Positions 46,820-56,429 are shown, numbered from the stretch's first letter. The stretch is 64,000 nt of DNA from Chloroflexi bacterium OLB14 (GCA_001567105.1 LMZR01000045.1:1-64000), one strand, 5' to 3'. Numbers and translations: made by a program. Notes: generated by a model not told the origin, from the sequence alone.

Positions 46820-47909
46820 TTTTTTCTCCAAGACTTCGATAGATATTCATCAACGCTTCAGCATTTTTTTTCCAATCAGCACGCTTCTCTGCTGACCTGC
46901 GACCTGCTTGCCCCATCTGATGTAGTTTTTCTGGCTGATTCAGTGCCATTAAAATTTTTTCCGCTAGATGATTCACATCGCCATCTCTAAACAACCAACC
47001 ATTATCATTTTCAAAGACCCATTCTTTATTAGCAGGGATATCCGAAACCAAACAAGGAAGTCCACAAGCCAGTGCTTCCATCAACGAAACAGATGAGCCA
47101 TCTACATGTGAAGGTGAAATATATACATCTGCTTGATGATACCAATTCGGCAAATCATTTTGTGAAATCTGCCCACCATAAGTGACAAATTCATCCACAC
47201 CGCCACGTTGAAAAATTTGACGAAGTTTTGCACCTTGTGAGCCACCATTCAAAAGAATCAAACGCACATCATCACGTTGTTGTGCCACTTGAACAAAGGC
47301 TTTGGCTAAAACATCCACGCCATATCTTTCTTCCCATGAACGATTGCAGAATAAAACAAAACCTTCTTTCTTTCCTCTTTCTTCTTTCTTCTGTGAAAAA
47401 TGCTCTAAATCTACTCCCCATGGAAATACAATCGTATTATCTGGATTCATTCCATAAGCAAGTGCTTTATCTTTTGTCACATTTGCATCACTGGTGAAAA
47501 AATCTGAATGACGTAAAACATAACGTGTAATCAAGGGCATAAATATATTTTTATGAACATCATCCATTAAGTCAAAACCCCAAGACATTGTCAGAATTGG
47601 ACGGAAGCCGCTGGCAACAGTCACCAAGCCGCAGGTCTGAATGGGACCCGCATGAATCAGGTCAGGTTTAATTTCACGAGTCAAACGTCTAAAATCAGAA
47701 ATCAAAGAAAATAATTTACTCCAACGAAATGGCTCACGTCCACCTTTCCAAATTACTTGATTGACATTTTCAGGAATAGCACGCGATTCAACCTGACGTT
47801 GATTGCCTTCGAGTTGCACGAAATAAACTTCATGCCCGCCATCGGAAATGGCTTTGAGAAAACGATAATCGTGCGTGGAGTAGCCGAGTGAAAAATACAG
47901 GATACGCAT
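46809..47909 (-). CDS. Family 4 glycosyltransferase
   Basis: 366 aa GT-B enzyme. LYFSLGYSTHDYRFLKAIS starts the acceptor domain; the donor domain has VLFCNRSWEERYGVDVLAK, YISPSHVDGSSVSLMEALA with the E..E-like pair, and GLPCLVSDIPANKEWV. SQKKEERGKKEGF (about 172-184) is encoded by a pyrimidine-rich tract of the kind repeated in other genes here. Sugar not known. It is translationally coupled to the acetyltransferase. Confidence 0.88.
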   Translation of the reverse strand: MRILYFSLGYSTHDYRFLKAISDGGHEVYFVQLEGNQRQVESRAIPENVNQVIWKGGREPFRWSKLFSLISDFRRLTREIKPDLIHAGPIQTCGLVTVASGFRPILTMSWGFDLMDDVHKNIFMPLITRYVLRHSDFFTSDANVTKDKALAYGMNPDNTIVFPWGVDLEHFSQKKEERGKKEGFVLFCNRSWEERYGVDVLAKAFVQVAQQRDDVRLILLNGGSQGAKLRQIFQRGGVDEFVTYGGQISQNDLPNWYHQADVYISPSHVDGSSVSLMEALACGLPCLVSDIPANKEWVFENDNGWLFRDGDVNHLAEKILMALNQPEKLHQMGQAGRRSAEKRADWKKNAEALMNIYRSLGEKNVK

Positions 47910-47919
47910 TTTTTGTATG

Positions 47920-47965
47920 CGTGATTCGTGATGCGTAAATTACGAGTTACGCATTACGAATCACG
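47920..47965. repeat. Palindrome, 'CGTGATTCGT..ACGAATCACG' family
   Basis: CGTGATTCGTGATGCGTAA (47920-47938) and TTACGCATTACGAATCACG (47947-47965) pair at 18 of 19 positions, between the GT4 and NeuB genes. Confidence 0.85.
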
Positions 47966-47969
47966 AGCT

Positions 47970-49037
47970 TTATTCTCCTAAATCAACCCATCTTAATTCT
48001 TTGCCGAGTGGCATATCAATTAATGCTTTTGTGCCAATCACATTTTCAATTTCATACGGTTTGATTGCACCAATGGTAGCAGGGCGAAGCACATCAATCA
48101 TATCGCGTGTAAAAATTTCACCTGCTTTGATATCTCTGGCGGCGCGTAAACAACGGCGTTGCACAACTTTGGTTTGCTGTTCATTACCTGCTATAAATTT
48201 ATCCGAACTGCCAAGTGACCTTTCGAGCAAGCGAGTCTCTTCAACCATCTTCGCCCAATTTTCGGGGTTCATGGCAAACTTATGGTCTGGACCTTCTCTA
48301 TCATTGCTATCTGTAAAATGGCGTTCAATCATGCGTGCGCCTAATGTCACTGCACCAAGAACTGGCGCAACTGAATGAGTATGATCTGATAGACCTAAAA
48401 TCACATCGGGGAACATAACTGAAAAAGTTTTTAATACATTCAAATGCAAATGATCATAATTATCTGGGCTGGCAGTGTAATTGGTATTACATTGCATTAA
48501 ACATAATTGTTTATTAATTTTCAAAATGGCTTGCACAGCACGTTGCACATCAGCAATATCTGCCGCACCACAAGCAATGATCATCGGCTTGCCTTTACTT
48601 GCCATGTGTTCAAGTGCTTCAATCCAATCAATTTCACCTGAGCCTGCTTTGAAGGCAGGGATGTATGGATTAACATGCTCAATCGAATCATAATCATAAG
48701 GTGATGTGAAAAAATCTATACCGACTTTGTCACATTCTTCTTTTAAGATGGGAGTCCAACTTTGTGAGACAGACGCCGCTTCATAGACCTGTGTAACTGA
48801 TTTTTTCCAACTGGCTTGGTGACTCACTTTTGAGTCCATGTGCGAAAATCCATAATCCGAGACAATTTTGGGCGCGATGAAATGTTGAAACTTCGCCGCA
48901 TCCGCACCTGATTCTTTTGCGAGGCGAATCAACTTCTTGGCTCGTTCCAAATCGCCATCATGGTTGGCGGCAATGTCGGCAATGAAATAAGTTGGGTGAT
49001 TAAGTCCGATAGTATGGTTGTTGATTTTGAATTGCAT
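47970..49037 (-). CDS. neuB: NeuB-family nonulosonic acid synthase with SAF domain
   Basis: 355 aa. PTYFIADIAANHDGDLERAK, DAAKFQHFIAPK, KAGSGEIDW, MQCNTNYTASPDNYDHLH and LGLSDHTHS match the barrel core of NeuB/PseI/LegI; ERHFTDSNDREGPDHKFAM is a PseI/LegI-like variant of the closing strand. The C-terminal SAF (antifreeze-like) domain spans about 290-355 (RCLRAARDIKAGEIFTRDM), which covers the active site in the dimer. Lies in the same run as PseB-like, RmlD-like and SpsF-like genes, suggesting a second nonulosonic acid distinct from that of 27264. Confidence 0.92.
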   Translation of the reverse strand: MQFKINNHTIGLNHPTYFIADIAANHDGDLERAKKLIRLAKESGADAAKFQHFIAPKIVSDYGFSHMDSKVSHQASWKKSVTQVYEAASVSQSWTPILKEECDKVGIDFFTSPYDYDSIEHVNPYIPAFKAGSGEIDWIEALEHMASKGKPMIIACGAADIADVQRAVQAILKINKQLCLMQCNTNYTASPDNYDHLHLNVLKTFSVMFPDVILGLSDHTHSVAPVLGAVTLGARMIERHFTDSNDREGPDHKFAMNPENWAKMVEETRLLERSLGSSDKFIAGNEQQTKVVQRRCLRAARDIKAGEIFTRDMIDVLRPATIGAIKPYEIENVIGTKALIDMPLGKELRWVDLGE

Positions 49038-49050
49038 ATTTACTCCTTAT

Positions 49051-49401
49051 TTACTTCCCAATTTTCCCCAAATGCGTATTCTGAAAAGAATCTTCGTGTT
49101 TCAAGCCGTAGCCGAAAATGCGGTCAAAACTGGAATGGGCGAAGAATAGAATGCCAGTGAATATCAATGTGGGGTTGGAGAGTAGCACGCCTAAAATGTA
49201 GAGGCTAGTACCAAGCCCTTTGTGATGAACCAAGTTGTAGGTCCAGGCACCGAAGCGGGGATTTATCAAATAACCCATCATGCTCAGGTCGGGAGTCAAA
49301 AATAAAAGCGCGAACCAGCCCCAAGATAAATCATGTTGTGAAAAAAGAAAGAGGGCAAAGCCGAACATAAATAGTTCTTCGAGTTTGAGTAGGTTTTTCA
49401 T
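49051..49401 (-). CDS. DUF4260 membrane protein
   Basis: Start ATG 49399-49401 (MKNLLKLEELFMFG), 116 aa; a longer frame continues upstream through DNA that belongs to the RmlD-like gene. LFLTPDLSMMGYLINPRFGA and FFAHSSFDRIFGYGLKHEDS are signature blocks of DUF4260, with about four transmembrane helices. Function unknown; present widely in bacteria. It is probably an unrelated passenger in this run. Confidence 0.85.
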   Translation of the reverse strand: MKNLLKLEELFMFGFALFLFSQHDLSWGWFALLFLTPDLSMMGYLINPRFGAWTYNLVHHKGLGTSLYILGVLLSNPTLIFTGILFFAHSSFDRIFGYGLKHEDSFQNTHLGKIGK

Positions 49402-49583
49402 GTGGATAACCCTGTGGAAAAATGTGGAAAGGCTGTGGATAAGTTTGCTGGTCAAATTGGCAATTTGACTTATGATTGTTGATAACTGCGGATTTTCTGT
49501 GGATAACCCTGTTCGTATTGTGTGTAAAACTCGTTCAAACCTGTGGAAAACTCGGGGAGAGATTCGCCTAAATCTGTGGATAA
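49401..49583. other. Cluster of DnaA-box-like 9-mers
   Basis: Perfect matches to TGTGNAWAA (complement of TTWTNCACA) at 49401, 49413, 49434, 49498, 49521, 49542 and 49575, with one-mismatch sites at 49423 and near 49478. All point the same way. Four of the nine lie in the 70-bp gap (49401-49442); the rest lie in the end of the RmlD-like gene. I do not claim an origin of replication. Confidence 0.5.
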
Positions 49584-50386
49584 CTTGCGGGTAGAGAGGG
49601 ATAAGTTGTTGGAACGCTTGGCGATAAGCCAGAAAACGAAACCGATTTGGGGGTAATTTCACTTTCTTTGAGGTGAAATTTGCGGGCAATTTCTACGCCA
49701 AATTGATATTTGCTCATGGCTTGCGGACCGACCACATGATATAAACCTTTGAGTTCTTTTTTGAGCATTTTGATTAAGAGGCGAGCAGTATCATTAACCA
49801 ACATCGGGCAAAATAAAACATCGGTAAAACCACTCATACTTTTATTGTTGGTCAGATTGTTATAAAAAAATTCTGCCAGACTTCGTTTACCGTTTAGACT
49901 CCAACCATAAAAATTGACTCGGGCTACAAGCGCTTCAGGATTTTCAGTTAGAACTGCCCACTCTCCATCAAGTTTTGTTTTGGCGTACACACTGAGTGGG
50001 TTGGGTTTATCTTCTTCGGTATAAAACTCATCTTTTTCACCATCAAAGACTGCATCGGTTGAGATGTGGACAAAAGGAATATTTTTTGCTTTACAAGCCC
50101 GCGCTATCTGACGGGGCAAATCTATATTCATTTGTTTGGCGAGGTCGGGGTTATCTTCACAATCTTCAAGGTTGGCAAGCGCGACACAATTAATAACATA
50201 ATTCGGTTTTTGAGAATCAAGAATTTTTTCTATCGCCAAAGCATCCGATAAGTCTTGATGGATTACATCAAAGGGAGCATTTTGTAATTTTCCGCGCTCA
50301 ATTCCCACAACTTCATACTCGCTCATAGTTTCTTGTGCGAGGTTTATGCCGAGTAATCCGCTTACGCCAGGGATGAGGAGTTTCAT
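49470..50386 (-). CDS. RmlD-like dTDP-sugar 4-reductase family protein, C-terminal frameshift
   Basis: Start ATG 50384-50386 (MKLLIPGVSGLLGINL). LIPGVSGLLG is the NAD(P) fold, NCVALANLEDCEDNPDLAK, VHISTDAVFDGEKDEFY and NPLSVYAKTKLDGE (Tyr-Lys pair) match RmlD. An indel at about 49619-49626 joins SFSGL to SAKRSNNLSLSTRKLST, and this frame runs to 49470 with DLGESLPEFSTGLNEFY. Repaired length about 305 aa. RmlD reduces a 4-keto sugar nucleotide; here it may act on the PseB product or make a deoxy sugar. Confidence 0.85.
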
Positions 50387-50392
50387 AGGTAA

Positions 50393-50463
50393 GGTATACA
50401 AGTAAACATGAAAACAAGTATACAGGCAGGTTTATTACTTGTGTACCTGTATACTTGTGTACT
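50393..50463. repeat. Intergenic 'GTATACAAGTAAACA' palindrome
   Basis: GTATACAAGTAAACATG and GTGTACCTGTATACTTG words in direct and inverted order, in the gap between the PseB-like and RmlD-like genes. Confidence 0.8.
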
Positions 50464-50473
50464 GATTACTTTT

Positions 50474-51485
50474 TCATCCTTCCAGTTTTCCTTGTGCAAA
50501 TAATTCTTCAAATGGGGCAATGTATTTTTTTTATTCCGTTTACATCTAACCATTCACTGTTGTTATCACTTGAATAACTAAAACCTTCAGGCAAACTTTT
50601 TCCTTTATCTTGCCATGAATATCCAAACCAACTTGCTTCAGCAGGTTGCACAACGTACATTGTATCAAGTTCAATGGTATTGCGGGCTTCATCTTCCGAA
50701 ATTAAAACTTCATGCAATTTTTCGCCAGGTCGAATACCGATGATATTTAACTTTGCATCAGGTGCAATGGCTTTGGCTAAATCAGTCACTTTGGTGCTAG
50801 GAATTTTTGGGATGAATACTTCGCCGCCTTCCATCTCTTCAATGCAATGGATGACAAATCTGACGCCTTGTTCTAGCGACAACCAAAAACGCGTCATTCT
50901 ATCGTCTGTAATTGTTACTGTTCCATTTGACCTTTGTTTTAAGAACAGCGGAACAACCGAACCGCGACTGCCGACTACATTTCCATAACGTACACATGCA
51001 AAACGTGTAGCTGAACCACCTGCATAAGCATTGCTTTGAATAGTTAATTTCTCTGCGGCGAGTTTGGTTGCTCCATACAAATTTGCAGGGCTGACTGCTT
51101 TATCTGTACTAACTGTCAAAACTTTTTTCACGCCTGCATCTAATGCTGCTTCGACAACATTGGCAGTTCCCATAATGTTTGTCTTAATCGCTTCCATCGG
51201 ATTATATTCACAAGCAGGCACTTGCTTCAATGCCGCCGCATGGACGACAACATCCACACCATGTAAAGCACGGACGAGTCTTTCTTTATCACGCACATCA
51301 CCGATGAAGTAACGTAAATTTTCTTGGTTGTATCCACCTACTTGCATTTCGTGTTGCTTTAATTCATCACGGCTGAAAATGATAATTTTCTTGGGGTTAT
51401 GTTCTGCTTGCAAAAGTTTTATAAACTTTTTGCCAAACGAACCTGTTCCACCAGTGACGAGTATTACTTGATTTTTCCAGTCCAT
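50474..51485 (-). CDS. pseB: PseB/FlmA-type UDP-GlcNAc 4,6-dehydratase, C-terminal frameshift
   Basis: Start ATG 51483-51485 (MDWKNQVILVTGG); the longer frame adds repeat-derived residues. ILVTGGTGSFGKKF binds NAD, HAAALKQVPACEYNPMEA and VSTDKAVSPANLYGATKLA carry the catalytic Lys-Asp/Tyr-Lys groups. CVRYGNVVGSRGSVVPLF and TDDRMTRFWLSLEQ are signature blocks of the inverting dehydratases of pseudaminic/legionaminic pathways. Deleting one base in the T8 run 50525-50532 restores KKYIAPFEELFAQG and ends at 50474. About 337 aa. Feeds the second nonulosonic acid branch. Confidence 0.9.
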
Positions 51486-51504
51486 AAGTTCTCCTAATTT
51501 CAAA

Positions 51505-51630
51505 CGGTGGTCGAGTAGTTGCGAGTGAAACGAGCAACGTATCGAGACCACACCTTACGATTTTATTTTTACTTTTAATTGGTAGTCTCGATATGGTCTC
51601 ACAAAAAACGTTCGACCTACTCGACCACCG
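51505..51630. repeat. 'CGGTGGTCGAGTAG' palindrome
   Basis: Fourteen-base perfect arms CGGTGGTCGAGTAG (51505-51518) and CTACTCGACCACCG (51617-51630) enclosing GTATCGAGACCAC and GTCTCGATATGG words. Same family as 36387, 45842 and 53281. Confidence 0.88.
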
Positions 51631-51640
51631 ATTTTGAATG

Positions 51641-52441
51641 TTATTTTACAGCCTTAAACATACCCGAATCTTTTGTGATAAAAATTGAGCCATCGTTTTC
51701 GAGAATTCCCTTAAGCTCATTTTCAACTTTTTCTAGCTGTTCTTGTGATAAATCAAACCCAGCAGTCATTGACTGAATATAAGCCATGATTGGTTCAACT
51801 TCATTAACTTTCAACTGGTCAGGGTAACGTGAAATCTCGATTGTTGAAAAATATTCTTGCAATTGCTCACGTCCGCTTTCTAATGTAAAGTTTAGCGAAA
51901 ACATTCCTTTTGTCTTTTTATCACTTGCTATATAAATCCACCGATTCATTTCTTTCATGTGGTTTTCGCCAATGGTAGTAGCAATTAAACATCCATCGTC
52001 TTTCAATACTCGTCTGATCTCACTCAATCCCTTTTTACGATCAGGAACGTGATAAAGCATGTGGTTAGCAATAACAATATCAAAAGACTGATCTGGATAA
52101 GGAATAGATTGTGCATCAACTTTCTCAAACTTGAAACTGCGTCCAAGTGGTACTAAATTTCTCCAAGCGCTATCTAACATTCCATCAGACAAATCCGTTA
52201 GTGTCATAACCCAATCACTAGGAATACGATTTACACATTCCTTCCACATTGTGCCAGCGCCACAACCCAACTCCAATACATTTGCATTAGAAGGTAATGT
52301 GACCAAAGTATCGAAAATCCAGTTATACCAACCTTGTGGATTTGTGCTAAACCTTTGATGAATCGCAATACGTGCATCCAAATTACTTGAGTCTTTATAT
52401 TGCTTTTGAGTGAGATATTGCTGGTCAGTATATTTTGACAT
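51641..52441 (-). CDS. SAM-dependent methyltransferase
   Basis: 266 aa. VLELGCGAGTMWKECVNRI is the SAM-binding glycine loop, VMTLTDLSDGMLDSA the ribose-binding acid, and FDIVIANHMLYHVPDRKKGL motif III. The C-terminus is variable. Two bases separate it from the next methyltransferase gene. In an export cluster with a Wzt_C domain it could cap the chain by O-methylation, but its acceptor is not deducible. Confidence 0.85.
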   Translation of the reverse strand: MSKYTDQQYLTQKQYKDSSNLDARIAIHQRFSTNPQGWYNWIFDTLVTLPSNANVLELGCGAGTMWKECVNRIPSDWVMTLTDLSDGMLDSAWRNLVPLGRSFKFEKVDAQSIPYPDQSFDIVIANHMLYHVPDRKKGLSEIRRVLKDDGCLIATTIGENHMKEMNRWIYIASDKKTKGMFSLNFTLESGREQLQEYFSTIEISRYPDQLKVNEVEPIMAYIQSMTAGFDLSQEQLEKVENELKGILENDGSIFITKDSGMFKAVK

Positions 52442-52442
52442 A

Positions 52443-53264
52443 TCACTTCTTAATCACAATCAACGGATATTGCCCATTCTCCGCAAAGAATTTCGGAAAC
52501 ACACCTTCAAGCCAAAAAATAAATTTCAAAAATAATTTTCCACCAAAAGGTCTTACAAACCATCTTAATATTCTGGTACTCAGACTTCGCCAGGGTTTAA
52601 TCTCAATGGTCATTTGTGAGCCGATTTCTTTTTTCAACCATTCAGGAGTCATCTTTTGGACGAATGTGCCTGCTGGGTCTTCTTCACTTAGCCATTCTTT
52701 TTTCTTTTTAGCATCACGCCCAGATAATTTTCGCATCAAACCAATCAATGGTTCTGCCATTCTCATTAATAACGGCTCATGCCAACCGTTGACAATTGCC
52801 GCTGTTCGTCCGCTTGCTAATACACGATGAATCTCATTATATGCTTTTGGATGTTCTGTTAACGCAAGGTGATGAATCGCGTGCATAGATACTGCGCCAT
52901 CAAACGATTCTTTTTTGAAAGGCAAGTTTGCTAAATCACCAACCACAAATAAGCCATGCTCACCGATTCGGTTTCGTGCTTCTTTCAATGCTTGGATAGA
53001 AATATCCAAGCAAATCCGCTTTTCGTAGCCAGAGGAATAAGTTTTGTACTCTTCATATTGAACAGGACCAGATCCCGCGTCAAGTATGAAGCGACCTGTT
53101 TTGATTAATCCATTCAAAACTCGTAAACGAGTCTTATGAATATACTCACGCGAGACGGGGCGCAAATCTTCATAACGGGCGTTTTGATAATGCCCATCAT
53201 CTTCCTGTTGCCAGCCGATTTCATCATAAAACTCGCGGACTTTTTGTTTTGTTTCGTTTGTCAT
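52443..53264 (-). CDS. SAM-dependent methyltransferase
   Basis: 273 aa. FILDAGSGPVQYEEYKT is motif I, ICLDISIQALKEARNRIG motif II, and FDGAVSMHAIHHLALTEHP motif III. A C-terminal GGKLFLKFIFWLEGVFPKF segment is hydrophobic and could touch the membrane. Preceded by a CGTTGGTCGAGTAG repeat. Adjacent to the 51641 gene; the two may act successively on the glycan. Confidence 0.84.
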   Translation of the reverse strand: MTNETKQKVREFYDEIGWQQEDDGHYQNARYEDLRPVSREYIHKTRLRVLNGLIKTGRFILDAGSGPVQYEEYKTYSSGYEKRICLDISIQALKEARNRIGEHGLFVVGDLANLPFKKESFDGAVSMHAIHHLALTEHPKAYNEIHRVLASGRTAAIVNGWHEPLLMRMAEPLIGLMRKLSGRDAKKKKEWLSEEDPAGTFVQKMTPEWLKKEIGSQMTIEIKPWRSLSTRILRWFVRPFGGKLFLKFIFWLEGVFPKFFAENGQYPLIVIKK

Positions 53265-53280
53265 ATTTTTTTCTCAAACT

Positions 53281-53400
53281 CGTTGGTCGAGTAGCCCGAA
53301 CAACGTGAGGGCGTATCGAGACCAACTATTATTTATAAAATTAAAATTGCTTCAATAATTTGTGGTTTCGATACGTTGCTTCGCAACTACTCAACCAGCG
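53281..53400. repeat. 'CGTTGGTCGAGTAG' palindrome
   Basis: CGTTGGTCGAGTAG (53281-53294) and CTACTCAACCAGCG (53387-53400), 12 of 14 paired, with GTATCGAGACCAAC and GTTTCGATACG inside. Confidence 0.85.
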
Positions 53401-53407
53401 TGTATTT

Positions 53408-55001
53408 CTATTTCCAAGTAAATTTTTCGCCTGCCAAAAACTCAAACGTATCTTTGAATTGACTCATGCCTTCTGCGCTAAAGACTCTTTCCAAATTCCA
53501 AACTTCTAAATCGTCCCAGAAGTTCATTAACCGCCATGGAAATGGGCGCGGATATTCAAAGAAGAAGCGAAAGGCATAATTCCATGCAAACTCAGTTTGC
53601 TTTTCATTTAATTTATGAGCAGGAATATCTGCTAAAACTTTTTCAAGCGTTGCATAATATTCATCCCACGAGTTTGGATCAATCGTAATGCCACGTCCAC
53701 GATAGTGAGTCTGCCCGCAAGAAATGACGGGTCTGCCGTTCATAGCAGTTTCAAGCCCAACGGTGGTAGTGTATGCCAAACCGACATCTGCAATTTCGAT
53801 TAAATCATAAGTATTGATATTATCCAATGCGCCAATGACGTGAATATGACTCGGTAATTCGGGCAAGGCTTCTTTGACAACCGTTCCCATTGACTTTGCT
53901 TGTGGAACTAATTTTTCACCAGGATGAACGCGAATGACAAACTGCACATCATTTCGCCTGGCAAAATATTGGACAGTTTTCGTAATCCATTCCGTCATGG
54001 ATGAAGCAAAAATATCGCGCCCTAAAGTTAAACTATCGCCTAAAACATTGGCGGCCAGCATCACCACTGGGCGAGAATCTAAATTCAACATTTTGCGAGT
54101 CTCATCTGCGCCTTGTGATGAAACATATTGCCATAATCTTTTCGATTTTCCCCACACTCTGGCGCCGCGCCGAGCATTTTCTAAATCTGCAACTCTTTCA
54201 AACATTTCATCCGTGACTGGTAATTTACATCTTTCATTTACAAGATAATCTGTATCCTGTTGCATGATGGATGAATTTTGCGCCAGCCAAATTTGTTCGC
54301 GTTGGTCGTTGAATTCGTAAGTGACCGCGTCAATGCCGAGATAACGAGCCACACGGAAAATAATTCCCATTTCTAAAATCAAGCCGTTGGGAATCAAAAC
54401 CACATCGGGTTTATTTTTCTGCATCCAATTCAATGTCACTTGGGCGGCGAATGTGTTTCGTTTGATTCGCAAATCATACAAGGCTTTATCATTTGGGTCG
54501 TCCATGTTTACTTCTTCACGCATCAATGTATATTGACAATCCCATAATGAAATTTCTTTGATGTCGGATTGGAGAGAAGGTGGAAATTGGAAAGTGGAAA
54601 GTGGAGACTCCAACATGGAGATGTGTTTGATTAATGGAGATAATGAAGATAATGCATCGCGTGTATGCAGTACACGTTGACGTTGTGTAAATTTATCTTT
54701 TTCTTTATGCCATTCGGAATAAGGCAAAGTTAATAATGTGACATCATGTCCCAGCCCAGCCAAGACCAAACCAAGATATGCAGATTGTTCAATCCAATAA
54801 TGAAGCGTTGAAAAAAATAAAACTTTTTTTAGGGTTATCGTTCTTGCTTAAATATTTTTTTGTAACTTCAACCGCATCAGGCAAAGATTTACTCAAACGA
54901 CTCAAATCATAATGATCGCGGCGTGTTTGATTCTTTGAACGAAGCATCCAATCCACATCGGCGATAAATGGTAAATCTCGTAAAAATTTTTTAGCAATCA
55001 T
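53408..55001 (-). CDS. KpsS-like surface polysaccharide transferase, frameshifted
   Basis: About 531 aa after repair. N-terminal MIAKKFLRDLPFIADVDWML, then a break at the T7 run 54824-54830 that restores KKVLFFSTLHYWIEQSAYL before VLAGLGHDVTLLTLPYSEW. The catalytic domain has VVMLAANVLGDSLTLGRDIF, FVIRVHPGEKLVPQAKSM (His and Glu) and AYTTTVGLETAMNGRPVIS, as in KpsS/KpsC-type or CDP-glycerol-type transferases. Related to 19195-20835 and 38166-39608. Just upstream of the Wzt gene in transcription order is not the case: Wzt (55024) is transcribed first and this gene follows. Confidence 0.75.
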
Positions 55002-55023
55002 TCACTCTCTAATCATCTAATAT

Positions 55024-56316
55024 CTAATTATCTATCTTCTCAATCTTCCAATTCAAGCGCGGGCGAATCGGTCCCACACGCGGTTCGCCCCATTGCGTGC
55101 CAGGCGCGCCAGAAATATCCACATTAAACGCCAACGCATTTTCATCCATAAAATATCTTTTCACGCCAAACGAACTGGCATTCACGCCCACCATATAACG
55201 CCCTTCGTTAAAAATATCGGCAGGGATTTCCGCGCGACTGACATATCTCCCCGCACTCCGCGTATCAAATTTTTCATACAAGTTTGCATCATCCGTATCA
55301 AAAGACGTAAAAATATATTCGCCGCGCATGGTGCTGATATATAAACCAACTCGCAAACCTGTGATGGATGAATTTAATTGATATTCAAATTCCAATGTGA
55401 CTGGTTCAGTGGAACGAATCGTATCCACGACTTTTCCGCTTCTATCTTTGACCTTCAAACTGGTCGGTGTTAATTCAGCATTCGTTTGGCTGACATCTTC
55501 TGCCGTCCAAATTTTTTCGCCTGCTTGTGATTGTCCTGATGATAAATAATAATCAACGGCTTCTTGCGTATTGCCACGCATAATCATTTGACCTTTGTTC
55601 AAAACGATTGCTTCTTGAGTCAAACGCAAAATAGCAGACATGTTATGACTGACGAATAAAACCGTGCGACCTTGTTGAGCAACGTCATTCATTTTGCCCA
55701 AACATTTTTTTTGAAATTCAGCATCACCCACCGCCAGAACTTCATCTACAACTAAAATTTCAGGTTCAAGATGTGCCGCCACTGCAAATGCTAAACGAAG
55801 ATACATACCAGAAGAATATCTTTTAACAGGTGTATCAATAAATTGGCTGACTTCGGAAAAATCTACAATCTCATCAAATTTAGAATCAATCTCAGCGCGT
55901 TTCATACCGAGAATTGCGCCGTTCATATAAATATTTTCTCTGCCCGAAAGTTCTGGATGAAAGCCTGTTCCCACTTCAAGCAATGAGCCAACTCGTCCAC
56001 GAACTGTGACTGTTCCCGTAGTTGGTTCGGTAACACGCGAAAGAATCTTTAACAAGGTACTTTTGCCTGCGCCATTTCTACCAACGATGCCAAGCACTTT
56101 ACCTTCTTCTAAATCAAATGAAACATCTTTCAACGCCCAGACATAATTTTGATTCATACGGCGATCGGATTTGCCAACGAGGGCTTTGGCGATTCGCACA
56201 GGCGCAGTGACTGTATCCACAATCACATCACGCAACATGTTATAACGGAATTTCGTCTCCGCCGCGCCGATTTTATATTGCTTGCCGATGTTTTTTACAC
56301 TAATAGCAGTTGTCAT
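55024..56316 (-). CDS. wzt: Wzt-type polysaccharide ABC exporter ATPase with carbohydrate-binding C-domain
   Basis: 430 aa. Walker A GRNGAGKS at residues 79-86, LEVGTGFHPELSGRENIYMN the Wzt-type Q-loop region, YSSGMYLRLAFAVAAHL the signature, and EILVVDEVLAVGD the Walker B. From about 285 to the end lies a Wzt_C beta-sandwich (KVKDRSGKVVDTIRSTEPV, EFEYQLNSSITGLRVGLYI), which in E. coli O9a-type systems recognises the terminal modification of the finished chain. Couples ATP hydrolysis to export with the Wzm permease downstream in transcription order preceding it (56430). Confidence 0.94.
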   Translation of the reverse strand: MTTAISVKNIGKQYKIGAAETKFRYNMLRDVIVDTVTAPVRIAKALVGKSDRRMNQNYVWALKDVSFDLEEGKVLGIVGRNGAGKSTLLKILSRVTEPTTGTVTVRGRVGSLLEVGTGFHPELSGRENIYMNGAILGMKRAEIDSKFDEIVDFSEVSQFIDTPVKRYSSGMYLRLAFAVAAHLEPEILVVDEVLAVGDAEFQKKCLGKMNDVAQQGRTVLFVSHNMSAILRLTQEAIVLNKGQMIMRGNTQEAVDYYLSSGQSQAGEKIWTAEDVSQTNAELTPTSLKVKDRSGKVVDTIRSTEPVTLEFEYQLNSSITGLRVGLYISTMRGEYIFTSFDTDDANLYEKFDTRSAGRYVSRAEIPADIFNEGRYMVGVNASSFGVKRYFMDENALAFNVDISGAPGTQWGEPRVGPIRPRLNWKIEKIDN

Positions 56317-56329
56317 AAATTCTTTCTAT

Positions 56330-56425
56330 AAACCTGACAGGTTTTCATAAACACTTTATCAATTATGGTTTATGTCCGCGCAAGAATCATTGTTGATTAA
56401 GGCGCAGATGAAACCTGTCAGGTTT
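56330..56425. repeat. 'AAACCTGACAGGTTT' repeat pair
   Basis: AAACCTGACAGGTTT (56330-56344) and AAACCTGTCAGGTTT (56411-56425) are near-identical palindromic 15-mers 66 bp apart, in the wzm-wzt gap. Each is itself nearly self-complementary. Confidence 0.85.
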
Positions 56426-56429
56426 TAAC

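Noticed and set aside
49401..49583. Replication origin at the DnaA-like cluster
   Set aside because: No dnaA, dnaN, gidA or similar genes, no obvious AT-rich unwinding stretch, and several matches lie in coding DNA. Kept only as an observation.
49401..49689. A longer N-terminal extension of the DUF4260 gene
   Set aside because: The extension (residues before MKNLLKL) is the shadow of the RmlD-like C-terminus read in another frame; the DUF4260 domain begins exactly at ATG 49399-49401.
51486..51551. N-terminal extension of the PseB-like gene
   Set aside because: It is encoded by the GGTGGTCGAGTAG repeat and not by family-like residues; MDWKNQV is the natural start.
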